From Desulfobacterales bacterium (GTDB taxonomy: Bacteria; Desulfobacterota; Desulfobacteria; Desulfobacterales; SpSt-501), in contig JAUQXK010000005.1 in assembly GCA_030834695.1 (NCBI GenBank), positions 1 through 43,690 on the forward strand: a stretch of DNA of 43,690 bases. Reading direction: 5' to 3'. A program made the position numbers and the translations under genes. This document shows positions 1-8,191 of this stretch, piece by piece. The stretch's first letter is position 1. The number at the start of each line of letters is the position of its first letter. The notes under the pieces were generated by a model. The model was not told the DNA's origin. It worked only from the letters and a program-made list of their open reading frames with translations, and searched no databases.

Positions 1-238
1 CGTCTGCTGGCGCACCCTCAGCCACCTGCTTTTGGATGCCGCCACCTGTACCGAAGGTGAACTTGACCGTGTGTCCGGTTTCGCTCTCAAACGCTGACGC
101 TGCGGCTTGCAACGCTGATCTAACACCACCAGGCGCATAAACACTCAGATCAACCGCTGCCGCGATAACCGGGCAGGCTCCGAGGAGTGCTATTGTAATG
201 GTCATCGCACGGCACAATCGGTTCCTTCTTCGAATCAT
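1..238 (-). CDS. Periplasmic substrate-binding protein, ModA-like (3' end cut by window)
   Basis: Only the first 79 codons are present. The start is the ATG at 238-236, chosen because GGAG lies about 7 bases upstream. Residues 1-26 form a signal peptide (basic n-region MIRRRNR, then a hydrophobic stretch ending near VIAAA). The mature start, VDLSVYAPGGVRSAL, followed by AFESETGHTVKFTFGTGGG, resembles molybdate-type ABC transporter binding proteins (ModA and relatives), where the first strand and the TGGG/TSG segment form part of the oxyanion pocket. The ligand cannot be assigned from this fragment. It follows the RidA gene on the same strand after about 105 bases and may be cotranscribed with it. 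Other type-2 periplasmic binding proteins share this N-terminal pattern, so molybdate is only one possibility. Confidence 0.6.
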   Translation of the reverse strand, partial: MIRRRNRLCRAMTITIALLGACPVIAAAVDLSVYAPGGVRSALQAAASAFESETGHTVKFTFGTGGGIQKQVAEGAPAD

Positions 239-343
239 ATTTTTGTCTCCTTTTCTCAAATTTATCGCAGATTGATTCCGCATACCGCTCTTGCTTCCGG
301 ACACGGCCTGCTCATGTCAAACCGAAACCTGGCGGCGATAGAC

Positions 344-739
344 CTATGTTCCGGTAACGGCAGTCAGATTCATCGTCAGCAGAACATCGGGCTTGGGAAG
401 TTCGTTGACTCCAATCACGGTTCGAGCCGGTCGGTGCTCACCCATTTTCTCAATATACCCGCGGTTCATGCTCCCAAAATCTTTCATGTCTTTGAGAAAG
501 ACATTTACATGGATGATTTGATTCAAATCTGATCCTACCGATTCCAGCATGACTTTGAACGACTCCAAAATCTGCTTCGTCTGTGAGTACGCATCCGGAC
601 CAGCCAACTTACCAGTTGCAGGATTAACACCGGCGGTGCCACCAATGCTAATGAACTGTCCCACCTTCGCGATGTGGTTGTAAGGACCAATAGGATGCGG
701 TGTGTTGGCTGGAGTCGAAGTTATAACTTTCGATGACAT
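344..739 (-). CDS. RidA family (YjgF/YER057c/UK114) protein
   Basis: This 131-residue protein has the usual length of the RidA family, whose founding members hydrolyse reactive enamine/imine intermediates released by PLP enzymes. Family features visible are the N-terminal HPIGPYNH segment, ISIGGTAGVNPATGKL, the SVGSDLNQIIHVNVFLKDM stretch and the conserved arginine in the C-terminal PARTVIGV. The open frame extends upstream to a GTG, but the start chosen (ATG at 739-737) has GGAGGG directly upstream and begins at the family's usual N-terminus; the extra upstream residues do not resemble RidA. A ModA-like gene follows on the same strand. The true substrate is not inferable, as many divergent RidA proteins lack deaminase activity. 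Confidence 0.88.
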   Translation of the reverse strand: MSSKVITSTPANTPHPIGPYNHIAKVGQFISIGGTAGVNPATGKLAGPDAYSQTKQILESFKVMLESVGSDLNQIIHVNVFLKDMKDFGSMNRGYIEKMGEHRPARTVIGVNELPKPDVLLTMNLTAVTGT

Positions 740-1018
740 ATTCCCTCCAAGTGGGATGATTGAGAGATGGCACATGTTATCCCAGTCTGTCCATGTCGCG
801 CAATAACCCGTCCATATCGACAGGGGAGTGTCGACTTCGATGGAAAATCCATACACCGCCAGAATGGTCGATTCCGAATTGTAATGCCCCCTTTCAGAAA
901 ACAGCCGATGTTAGGGAACAGTGGTTGATGCAGGCGGGGGACTCAGGCTGGGGCCTCATCGACTTTAAGCTCGGCCCCTAAGCGGTTGCAGGGAAATCGG
1001 GTGGTTCTTTTTGGATGA

Positions 1019-1708
1019 TTATTGCCTTTTTGTCCCCGTGTTAATCTCATAAACGAGATCATCATACCTCTTTTCCTCCGGCTTCAGCTTCAATGCCTCT
1101 TTCGCATCGGCTAAAGCGCGTTGAGGGTCAGCCTTTTTTAAATAGGCTTTTCCGCGCCCATAATAGGCTTCTGCGATCTTGGGATCGCGTGATATGACCC
1201 TGTCAAAATCTTTTATAGCAGCATCGGCGTCATTGTTGTTGAGGTAAGCCCAGCCTCGATTTAGGTAGACATATTTCGCGTTCTTATGATCAGGATCTTC
1301 CGCAACCGATTTCCAATAGTCCTCTATGGCCATCGGCCATTTATTCTGGCCAGAAAACGCATCTCCTCTCATTTCATAGATCAGGAATCTTAGATCTTTA
1401 TCGCTTGTACTGGTTAGTTCGAGGGCTCGTGAAAAATCGTATATCGCCTTGTCATATTGCCTATTTTTGGAGTAAGACAGCCCTCTCATATAATAGACGC
1501 GGTTATTCTCCTCCCCCGCTGGCGATAGTTCCAGAACTTTTGAAAAACTATCAATAGACCTATCGTAATCCATATTCTCATAGAATATTTTGCCTTGTGC
1601 ATAATATTCATCAGCATGCTTATTGTACCCTTTGGAGCATGAGAGGACGACCAATGACAATAAAATAATGGCCAAACCCAAACCGTTGTTCCTGTCTATT
1701 CGAGTCAT
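1019..1708 (-). CDS. TPR-repeat lipoprotein
   Basis: A 229-residue predicted lipoprotein. The hydrophobic segment at residues 10-22 ends in VLSC, so Cys24 should be lipidated and the protein anchored in the membrane on the periplasmic side. The rest is about five tandem tetratricopeptide repeats, recognisable by YYAQGKIFYENMDYDRSIDS, YYMRGLSYSKNRQYDKAI, YEMRGDAFSGQNKWPMAI, YLNRGWAYLNNNDADAAI and YYGRGKAYLKKADPQRAL. TPR arrays mediate protein-protein contacts; no partner is evident. The frame is open for five more codons upstream, but GGAGGT lies exactly there and serves the ATG at 1708, so the shorter start is preferred. It stands alone between non-coding stretches. Confidence 0.8.
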   Translation of the reverse strand: MTRIDRNNGLGLAIILLSLVVLSCSKGYNKHADEYYAQGKIFYENMDYDRSIDSFSKVLELSPAGEENNRVYYMRGLSYSKNRQYDKAIYDFSRALELTSTSDKDLRFLIYEMRGDAFSGQNKWPMAIEDYWKSVAEDPDHKNAKYVYLNRGWAYLNNNDADAAIKDFDRVISRDPKIAEAYYGRGKAYLKKADPQRALADAKEALKLKPEEKRYDDLVYEINTGTKRQ

Positions 1709-1753
1709 ATCCTTACCTCCCATTCAAAATAGCCAGCGCGCAATAACTCCTCC

Positions 1754-1782
1754 AAAATATAACAGCTCCTTTACAGGAGCAA
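1754..1782 (-). promoter_or_regulatory. Possible sigma70-type promoter for the TPR lipoprotein, with overlapping inverted repeat
   Basis: On the minus strand, TTGCTC (1782-1777) and TATTTT (1759-1754) are separated by 17 bases, upstream of the gene starting at 1708. A perfect 5-bp inverted repeat (GCTCC, 6-base loop, GGAGC; 1765-1780) lies inside the spacer and could be an operator. The -35 match is weak, so this is tentative. Confidence 0.3.
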
Positions 1783-1976
1783 GTTTGGTTTACGTTGGAG
1801 AATCAAAGCAATGGCCAGGGTGGGGTTTAACCGGGTGCCGAAAAAGTGGACGATGCCGATCCGGGATGTGAAGGCCGCGCTCCGTCAGTTCGTCATCCTG
1901 CTCGGAGACAGGGTGCCGGCATGAATATCGGTTACACAGTCAACTTGAAACTACTCTGTTTCAAGCCATTTTGGGG

Positions 1977-2354
1977 TTATCTGGCCTTCTGCACCTTGAC
2001 CCATTCCGCTGGCTTGCCCCGCTCATTATCGACAAACTTAACCTCGACTGGGTCGCCAGCCTTGCAATCGGTCAACAAGCCCTGGGAATTGGGCAAGCCG
2101 GCTTTGCTTCGGTCCAGGTAGATCCGGGTGCCCGGTGCAATCGACGCGGAATGTGTTCCGGCGGCATCCGCCATGGTGATGGTATTGTTCGATGGGTTGA
2201 CCTGAACGATTTTGCCGACCAAGGTGTGTTTGCCGGACAAGCCGGGGGATTGGCCGAAGGGGATGTATAACTCTGTTGTTTTCTGGGCAATGCCTTCAGC
2301 ATGTGTTGCCAGCAGAATCGCCAACACAGTGATAACGGTCCAATTCTTTATCAT
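1977..2354 (-). CDS. Small secreted protein of unknown function, probable OB/beta-barrel fold
   Basis: The 125-residue product starts with a signal peptide (MIKNWTVITVLAILLATHAEGIAQ), so the mature part of about 100 residues should be periplasmic or secreted. The rest is beta-rich: LVGKIVQVNPSNNTITMADA, then SIAPGTRIYLDRSKAG, then DCKAGDPVEVKFVDNERGKPAEWV. The pattern 'G.V..V...NTITM.D..G....I.PGT.I' followed by 'GD.V.VKF' recalls small secreted proteins of the DUF5666 kind, but this is a resemblance, not a recognised family. The ATG at 2354 has GGAGGAG about 7 bases upstream. It lies upstream of the di-heme cytochrome gene's 3' end only by position; the two are not clearly cotranscribed. No catalytic motif is seen. 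Confidence 0.7.
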   Translation of the reverse strand: MIKNWTVITVLAILLATHAEGIAQKTTELYIPFGQSPGLSGKHTLVGKIVQVNPSNNTITMADAAGTHSASIAPGTRIYLDRSKAGLPNSQGLLTDCKAGDPVEVKFVDNERGKPAEWVKVQKAR

Positions 2355-2462
2355 GATTAATCTCCTCCAATTTCTGGCCGATGCAAAAGGGGGGTGCTTG
2401 CTTCCTTCCAGTGCTGCAGCTGGCAGACTTATTCAGCAGCTCGGCGTAAGGGGCCACACCGG

Positions 2463-3800
2463 TCAAGAGGTTTCAAGCAGCTCGGCCCGCGCTTTTTCCA
2501 ACTGTTTGATCGCTTCCAAGGCCTGTTGGCCCCGGAAAAGGATGCCGTGCTCGGCCCTTTGTATTTGCTTAAGCGCCTCCTCAAGATGTCGAACCGCCTG
2601 CGGATGGAGCCCTCCTCCGGAAAGGACTCGAATACCGTCTTGCGTCTCCTGAGCAGCCTGTCCGATCGAACGTCTGATTTGATCAACGGTGCTGGCCGTT
2701 TTCTGGGCGACCGGTTCCAATAGATCAATGCTCTGGCGGATATTTTCAAGAGTATTGATCACACGAAGAAATGCAGCGATCTCAACTACCTGGGTTCCGT
2801 CCAGAATGATGCCTCCAACGGCCTGACCGGAGGGGGAGCTATTGAAAGCGGCGCCGTTGAAAAAAGCGACCGCCCCTTCTATGGTTTCAATCGCGTTGTT
2901 GTGAAAAAACGGTCCCGTATCCGCAGCCTCGACCAGAGAGGGCGTGTTGAAGGTGCCGTCGCCCGGAGTGCCGAACCCATCGTCGGGGGGCGCCAGCTCT
3001 CCGGTCAGGTCCTGGGGCAGGTCTGGCAGGTCCTCGACCCCCGTGTTGAAATTCAAATTGCCACTGCGGCCGCCAATCGGATTGGGTACATTCGCTCCAG
3101 CGTTCCCGTGGCAGCGAAAACACTTGCCTACGGTGGGGCTGAGAAACAAGTCCTGCCCTCGCTTGGCGACGGTGCCCTTCAATTGAAGCGGCAGAGTCAG
3201 TTCGTTCTGCCGGCCCAGCGAGAGCTGGAAGGCCTCCAGCGCATCTAGTTCCTCGGCGGTCGGCAGCCGAAAGTCCACCCCCGGTATCCGATCCAAGGTC
3301 TTGGTGAAATGCTGGATCACGGCGCCGGTGGCGAAGGATCGGAGCGAACCGTCGCCGGGAGCTCCGTCGCCCGACCATCCGGTGCGGGGGCCGTTGCTGC
3401 TGACAACGCTGATGCGCAGCCCGAGCGTGTGGGGGACCCCCCGCATGGTGAATCGATTCGCCAAGTCGCCAAATCCATCCAGGTTTTCCAGTATTAGGCC
3501 GAATTCCCTCATCAGGCGAGGGTTTTCGAAATTGGCTTTTAGCGGGGGGCTGAATTCGGCCACAAACAGCGGATCATTTTTCGGCAAAGATGCTATAAAG
3601 ACCGGATCGATGGTGAAATTGTTTTCGGCTGGATGACAGGTCCCGCAGGTCCGGCCATTTCCGGCAAATGTCTCATTGAAAAAGATTTGTCGTCCTCTCT
3701 CGACGAGCTCGGCGGCAGGGTCCGGTGGTGGGGACGGCGCGGGGAAATGACAGGCCGCCCACAACAGTATGCCGCACGAAACAGCCGTCAGGCTTTTCAT
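2463..3800 (-). CDS. Di-heme cytochrome c peroxidase-like protein with C-terminal helical extension
   Basis: A 445-residue exported protein with two c-type heme sites: CGTCH at residues 52-56 and CFRCH at 227-231. The layout (first CxxCH near the N-terminus, a middle FTMRGVPHTLG segment, the second CxxCH, then FNTPSLVEAADTGPFFHNN) matches the bacterial di-heme cytochrome c peroxidase/MauG superfamily, in which PSL...ts.PYFHdG is typical. Such enzymes reduce H2O2 or oxidise other substrates in the periplasm. The N-terminus is a signal peptide ending in WAAC, possibly a non-canonical lipobox. After about residue 340 there is an extra 100 or so residues, rich in Gln, Glu, Ala and Leu, that look like amphipathic helix or coiled coil and are not part of the enzyme fold. 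AAAGGAGG precedes the ATG. Peroxidase activity itself is unproven. Confidence 0.85.
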   Translation of the reverse strand: MKSLTAVSCGILLWAACHFPAPSPPPDPAAELVERGRQIFFNETFAGNGRTCGTCHPAENNFTIDPVFIASLPKNDPLFVAEFSPPLKANFENPRLMREFGLILENLDGFGDLANRFTMRGVPHTLGLRISVVSSNGPRTGWSGDGAPGDGSLRSFATGAVIQHFTKTLDRIPGVDFRLPTAEELDALEAFQLSLGRQNELTLPLQLKGTVAKRGQDLFLSPTVGKCFRCHGNAGANVPNPIGGRSGNLNFNTGVEDLPDLPQDLTGELAPPDDGFGTPGDGTFNTPSLVEAADTGPFFHNNAIETIEGAVAFFNGAAFNSSPSGQAVGGIILDGTQVVEIAAFLRVINTLENIRQSIDLLEPVAQKTASTVDQIRRSIGQAAQETQDGIRVLSGGGLHPQAVRHLEEALKQIQRAEHGILFRGQQALEAIKQLEKARAELLETS

Positions 3801-4509
3801 GCTTTCCTCCTTTCATGGATTACGATGACATCTTCATGCCGGTTTTGGGAAACCCTGCAAACCACCGCTGGGGGGAATGAAGAGATGAAGTCGAGCATCG
3901 ATCAGCGGGGCAAGCCTGCCGAAATGAACCCTGCAACCAGGCAGCTGCTTCTAATTCCACGTAATTCCCGTTGGGTCATCATTCGCGCCAAACACGAACT
4001 GAAGAATGGTAAACCTCCTCCACCCGCTTTGCCCTGGATAGGGGCAAGCCCAAAGCCCGAAGGCTGGGCCTGCTCCATTTCCAGAGTGATTCAACAACGA
4101 TCGACCCGCGGCTGCGTCCTGCTTTTGCCCCAGTTGGTCTTCAAAATTCCTATTTTTCAAGAGATAAAAAGCCCCTGAAGGCTAAATTACTCCCTCAGGC
4201 TCGGTCGTAGGGATCTTACTTCTGTGGAAGATTTTCATTCGCACACCCCCCTTTTTGTTGGGGTTGCCCAATAGGAAAGGTGATGCCGAATTGAAGGACT
4301 GACAGGAGAAGAGAGGAGAACTCCGGACCGCAACTCAACCGGGGTTGCATTTCCGGCCCGGCAAAAATGAAATTAGAAGTCAACGTTCAGGCAGATTATA
4401 TCTCTGCCAGTAGTGGAAAATCAAGGTGATTTATAGAGCGTTGAATATTATATCCCAAGGCGGCGCCACTCTGTGATGGGTGCTATTAGTATGAGGCAGC
4501 GGCTTTCCT
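3801..4509 (-). other. 709-base stretch without a supportable gene
   Basis: No frame here has a convincing start, ribosome site and protein-like composition; the short open frames are unrecognisable. Two local hairpins are visible: GCCCA/TGGGC with an inner GCC-CGAA-GGC (4048-4069), and a nested CCGG...GCAAC/GTTGC...CCGG (4323-4356). Neither is followed by a T tract. The stretch is more AT-rich toward 4370-4470. Confidence 0.5.
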
Positions 4510-4836
4510 CTATCGGCACGCAACAGCTGCCATGTGGGTCCAAATTTCGATCGCCGTTCCAATCCTCCTTATATGCACCAAATTATTTCCGTTCTTGCTG
4601 GTGTATCGCTCAGTTATAAAAACCTCTGTGCCCTCATGGAATACACCGACCTTCTTTTCATCGATCATTCTGTTTAAGGCGGCGGTGTCATCCTCGTAAA
4701 GATAGACTATCGCCTGTTCCATATCCCGGAGTGCCAAGGCGCCATACCACTGTTTAGTGATACACATCTTGTCCTCGGCTATGGCTGAAGTCGCAGCCAA
4801 TAGAGCCAACACGAACGCCAATATGGTCCTTTTCAC
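4510..4836 (-). CDS. Small secreted protein, unknown function
   Basis: The product is 108 residues from a GTG start at 4836, chosen because a purine-rich ribosome site (GGGGAGGGGCAGG) sits immediately upstream and the protein then begins with a textbook signal peptide (VKRTILAFVLALLAATSAIAEDK). The longer open frame starts upstream of this and adds residues unlike a signal. The mature protein has two cysteines (in DKMCITKQW and at the C-terminal AVACR) that could form a disulfide, and short segments VYLYEDDTAALNRMIDEKK, GVFHEGTEVFI and LVHIRRIGTAIEIW. The run from FHEGTEVFI to the RRIG/IEIW end suggests a small SH3-like beta domain, where 'G..v.v......g...VR..G....W' is common; this is inference. 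No neighbour is obviously linked. Confidence 0.6.
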   Translation of the reverse strand: MKRTILAFVLALLAATSAIAEDKMCITKQWYGALALRDMEQAIVYLYEDDTAALNRMIDEKKVGVFHEGTEVFITERYTSKNGNNLVHIRRIGTAIEIWTHMAAVACR

Positions 4837-5243
4837 CCTGCCCCTCCCCCCATCCACGATCTTGGTGCAGGCGGCCGATAGTTCGCCTAAATCCGCCCCC
4901 ATGGTTAGCTCGAAATACCGGCCCCCTCATCATGTAGACGCTATCGGTCTTTTTCACTGGTTCAATGAGCCATCTTACGCGGAGAACAGCGCTAAAAGTT
5001 CGGTGATGGTCTCACCGAGGCGCTCCTCCGTCTCAAATTGAGAATCGGATTTCGATGGATAATCGCTGCTGGAGTGGGGTGATCGGTTTGGAATGAAAAT
5101 CCCAATCAACGGATCAAAGGGCTAAGCGGTGGCGCAAAGCGCATCACAAAGTGAGCGGCTTGGGGGTACGTCGGAGGGTATTTATTCGATGCAACAACTT
5201 AAAATTATTTCAGATTAGTTCCGGTCATCCTGCCCCTGCACCT
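4837..5243. other. 407-base stretch without a gene
   Basis: No coding frame is supported. Two inverted repeats are present: a 7-bp hairpin TCGGTGA/TCACCGA with a 5-base loop (5000-5018), and the near-palindrome TCTCAAATTGAGA (5031-5043). They lie upstream of the minus-strand secreted-protein gene at 4836 and downstream of the QueG-like gene, so they could be an operator or a remnant of a processing site. The 3' part (5170-5220) is AT-rich. Confidence 0.4.
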
Positions 5244-5990
5244 CTAAGGTTGATCAGGCCGAACCCTGGAACGTCCATCAGACTTCTTTTTCAGCGCTCT
5301 TAACCCATAGGGGCAGACGGCTGAGCAGATGCCGCAGTTATGCCCCTTGTGGAATTGAAAGTAGCGATCTTTTTTCCACTGATCGCAAACTCGGACATCC
5401 AGAAGTTCTTCACGAGGGATTCCGGGATGCCATGCCGTTCCCTTCAACGCCTTTGCCGGGCAGGCCTCTACGCAGCGCCGGCAATTACCGCAGAAGTTTC
5501 TCTCTATTGGCGGCCCGCACGGAATCTCAATGTCGGCAAAAACAGTCCCCAACCGAACCCATGATCCGAATGAGCGCGTGATAAGTTGGCAGTGGCGCCC
5601 CACCCATCCCAAACCGGCTCTTGTCGCTGCGGTTTTATGCGGAAAGTCCCCTTTGATATTAACCGGGTCCGTACGATCCGAAGCTGCCAATGGCAGGGAT
5701 CGAAAACCCCTATCTTTGATTTCGGCTGCTAACGCAACTGACAATTCATTGATAAGACCGTTCACCCTGGCATACTCATCGGCATATGCTTGGTTTGGCC
5801 CGTTCTGGATGCTGGCCATTATTTGGGGGTTCATTGGAATGGCCCAAGAAAGAGCGATAGGAAATCTATGCCCGGTGTGATCCGCGGGCGTGACAAACCC
5901 CCTAACATCTGCCGCGCCCCACAGGGAAATTCCGTGGGCTTGCATCCACTCCGCAAGCCAGATTGGCGGTGATGTTGATGAAGCGGGCAA
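5244..5990 (-). CDS. QueG-like double 4Fe-4S cluster protein (epoxyqueuosine reductase family)
   Basis: A 248-residue cytosolic iron-sulfur protein. The C-terminal third carries two clusters: C167-x2-C170-x2-C173-x3-C177-P, then C202 and C219-x2-C222-x3-C226-P. In this family each cluster takes one cysteine from the other motif. The preceding part (LPLAASDRTDP..., FPHKTAATRAGLGWVGRHC, RLGTVFADIEIPCGPP) matches the core of QueG, which reduces epoxyqueuosine to queuosine in tRNA using cobalamin. The protein is shorter than E. coli QueG (about 380 residues) and lacks the C-terminal HEAT-like extension. Anaerobes carry many such short paralogs of unknown role, so the specific reaction is open. 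The start is a TTG with GAGG 6 bases upstream. Confidence 0.8.
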   Translation of the reverse strand: MPASSTSPPIWLAEWMQAHGISLWGAADVRGFVTPADHTGHRFPIALSWAIPMNPQIMASIQNGPNQAYADEYARVNGLINELSVALAAEIKDRGFRSLPLAASDRTDPVNIKGDFPHKTAATRAGLGWVGRHCQLITRSFGSWVRLGTVFADIEIPCGPPIERNFCGNCRRCVEACPAKALKGTAWHPGIPREELLDVRVCDQWKKDRYFQFHKGHNCGICSAVCPYGLRALKKKSDGRSRVRPDQP

Positions 5991-6175
5991 TCCACACCTC
6001 GAAATTACTGGTCGAACAAGAGACAGGGGGGCTATCGCCCTTCAGAAGCGCAGATGGATTCCGGCTAAAAGCATGCCGCAATGACGACGTAAAGACAATT
6101 GTGAGGCCCTTAATAATTTCAATCTCGCGTTTTCAGGAAACCGGCAGGTTGCCTGTTTGGCGATAGCGAATGCCG

Positions 6176-7171
6176 TCAAGAGGCCACCCGGCCCTTCAAC
6201 ACGTCGAAGACGTCCGGGTTCACCACGTTGATGGGGGTGCCCGCCGCATATGCGGTGACCTGATCGAAGATATCGGAAAACTGTACCTCGTACTCGTCCC
6301 GGGTCACATATCCGATGTGAGGCGTGCACACGACTTGGTCCATTTTTAGCAGCGGGTGGTCAGGGTCCCGCAACGGCTCCTCTTCGTAAACATCGACGGC
6401 GGCCGCGCCTGGTCGCCCGGCACGCAGGGCCTCGACCAGGGCACCCGGCTCGATCAGCGGCGCCCGGCTGGTGTTGACCAACAAGGCGGTGGGTTTCATG
6501 CACGACAAATCAGTCTTGGTGACGATGCCCCGCGTTTCCTTGACGAGTCGCATGTGCAGGGTGATCACATCGGCCGATTCGAAGAACGAGCGCTTGCTCT
6601 GCGCCACCGCATAGCCGTCTTTTTGCGCGCGGTGCAGAGAGGCCTCGCGTGCCCACACCAAAACATTCATCCCGAAGGCTCTTCCATAGCCAGCTACCGT
6701 CGCGCCAATTCTTCCGTATCCGTAGATCCCCAGCGTCTTGCCGCGCAGACTGCTGCCGACGCCGATCTGCCAGGTTCCGGCGCGCAGCGCAGACATTTGT
6801 TGGGGAATCTGGCGCATTGCCGCAATGATCAGCCCCCAGGTGAGTTCCGCTGCAGCATAGGACGGACTGCCTGCATGCTGATCGGACGATACGATCACCC
6901 CGCGGCGTGTGCACGCATCAATGTCGATATGCGGGTAGACGCTGCGCTGACTGATGAGCCGAAGAGCATCGAGGCGTTCGAGCAACGGTCCACGTATTTG
7001 CGTACGCTCTCGAAACAACACGAGCACCTCGGTATCCTTGAGGCGTGCGGCGAGCGAGTCGATATCCTGCGCGTGATCGTTAAATACCGTTACTTCGTAT
7101 CCGTCCAACTTGCGAAAGCACGCGAGAGTACGAAGGGTGTCGAAATAGTCATCCAGAATCGAAATCTTCAT
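6176..7171 (-). CDS. D-isomer-specific 2-hydroxyacid dehydrogenase (phosphoglycerate dehydrogenase-like)
   Basis: A 331-residue NAD-dependent oxidoreductase of the D-2-hydroxyacid dehydrogenase family. The nucleotide-binding Rossmann motif is [17 protein letters not shown] (GxGxxG), and the catalytic set is visible: Arg in NTSRAPLI, Glu in VYEEEPL and His in CTPHIGYVT. The N-terminal half ([17 protein letters not shown]...VLVLFRERT) is the substrate-binding flavodoxin-like domain. It should interconvert a 2-oxoacid and a D-2-hydroxyacid; the substrate is not readable from sequence. The gene starts 50 bases after the stop of the GrdB/PrdB-like selenoprotein gene on the same strand, suggesting one operon. 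The ribosome site is weak. There is no ACT domain, so it is not the long-form SerA. Confidence 0.87.
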   Translation of the reverse strand: MKISILDDYFDTLRTLACFRKLDGYEVTVFNDHAQDIDSLAARLKDTEVLVLFRERTQIRGPLLERLDALRLISQRSVYPHIDIDACTRRGVIVSSDQHAGSPSYAAAELTWGLIIAAMRQIPQQMSALRAGTWQIGVGSSLRGKTLGIYGYGRIGATVAGYGRAFGMNVLVWAREASLHRAQKDGYAVAQSKRSFFESADVITLHMRLVKETRGIVTKTDLSCMKPTALLVNTSRAPLIEPGALVEALRAGRPGAAAVDVYEEEPLRDPDHPLLKMDQVVCTPHIGYVTRDEYEVQFSDIFDQVTAYAAGTPINVVNPDVFDVLKGRVAS

Positions 7172-7221
7172 GGGGCATGCGCTCTATTGCTGACTGCCGG
7201 GGGACATCTTGAATTAGGACT

Positions 7222-8016
7222 TTAACGTCGCCATTGGTAGGACAATTCACGGACGGTGCCCGGCACAACCATCGTCTGCAAAGCCTCTAAGGCATCCATG
7301 ACGATGCGCCGCTGGCGTTCCACGTTCCCGGGTTCCCCGAACATGCTGCCCCGCCCGAATTTGACCCGCAGGGCGCGCGGCGGCTTTATTTTAGCCATGC
7401 GCTCGGGTTCGTTTCCCATGGATATCGTGCAAAAACCGGCTTCCTCTGCTGCACGCTGGATCAGACCGACCGTCTGATGGCACTTGGGTCAGACCGGGAC
7501 CAGGAGAAGAAGGTCGACCTCAGCCGCCTTAAGTTTCCGTAACAGCTGCGGAATGCATTCGCCGAGCAACGTCACGACATCGTTCACGTAGCTGAAGCTA
7601 TAGTGCGTTTCCGCTACTCGGCCGATGATCCCCTCTTGTTCCAACTCGATCAGCCGCTCGAGTGGAAAAATCACATTGATGTCCTGCTCCGCAAGGGTGT
7701 GGTCGTAGTGCGCGTGCGCGAGGCCGAAGTCTTCCCGCCGGGCGGTCTTGGGGATTTCGCGGAAAGAAGGGTCGCCGTGGATCGAGGTGGTGTTGAAAGG
7801 CGCTTGGCTATCCTTGAGATACAGGCCGCCGCTGGTGACTAGGGCAATGGTCTGCTCCGACGGTTTCCCGGCGTAAGGGGTCCAGGGAATGTCTTCGCTG
7901 ACGATCAAGGGGTAGCGCTTGACCACATCCAGCACGTTGCCGGCCGTAAACTCGGCCAAGCCTTCCTCAACCCATTTATCGTACGCGGATTTGAAATATT
8001 CGATGTCGATTGGCAT
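7222..8016 (-). CDS. GrdB/PrdB-family selenoprotein (in-frame TGA = selenocysteine)
   Basis: A conventional reading gives a 175-residue ORF ending in TGA (7491-7489) and a separate 65-residue ORF. Reading TGA as Sec joins them into one 264-residue protein with Sec176 in the motif VPVUPKCHQTVGLIQRA, that is, U-x-x-C. This fits the selenoprotein B family of glycine/sarcosine/betaine and D-proline reductases, where Sec sits at the same kind of UxxC redox site. Downstream, KIKPPRALRVKFGRG and MFGEPGNVERQRRIV continue the protein with normal composition up to TAA, and a SECIS-type hairpin follows the TGA. The N-terminal half (FTAGNVLDVVKRYPL, ALVTSGGLYL, HAHYDHT) is the family's non-Sec part. GrdB acts with GrdA/GrdC in Stickland reductases, but none of those are here, so the substrate is unknown. 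A 2-hydroxyacid dehydrogenase follows. Confidence 0.85.
7460..7478 (-). promoter_or_regulatory. Bacterial SECIS element of the GrdB-like gene
   Basis: On the coding strand a perfect 7-bp stem (ATCAGAC / GTCTGAT) encloses the 5-base loop GGTCG. The loop begins 17 bases after the TGA. Bacterial SECIS elements read by SelB lie directly 3' of the UGA, with the apical loop roughly 16-37 bases away and a G among its first two bases; the E. coli fdhF loop also contains GGUC. All of these hold here. Confidence 0.8.
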
Positions 8017-8191
8017 GAAAGGAATTTAGCAGAAGACGCACAGGTGGTCAAACGGATCTCTTAGGCCCTGATTTATTATCCTATCCCTGCCCTGCGACGT
8101 GCATCAGCATAACGTTTTGTGTGTTCTTCATCCCTCGCCAGTGCCAAACAGCCACCGGTTGGCCATGCATCATTGGTCCGCCCGCCGGCAT

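Noticed and set aside
3951-4160. A 69-codon minus-strand frame in the long gap
   Set aside because: No ribosome site, no recognisable protein and composition unlike neighbours.
5244-5990. The QueG-like protein as a reductive dehalogenase
   Set aside because: The two-cluster motif is shared, but there is no twin-arginine signal, no membrane-anchor gene and the length is too short.
7489-8016. The 175-residue ORF as a complete or truncated gene
   Set aside because: The UxxC site, uninterrupted in-frame continuation and SECIS hairpin make Sec readthrough a better explanation than a nonsense mutation.
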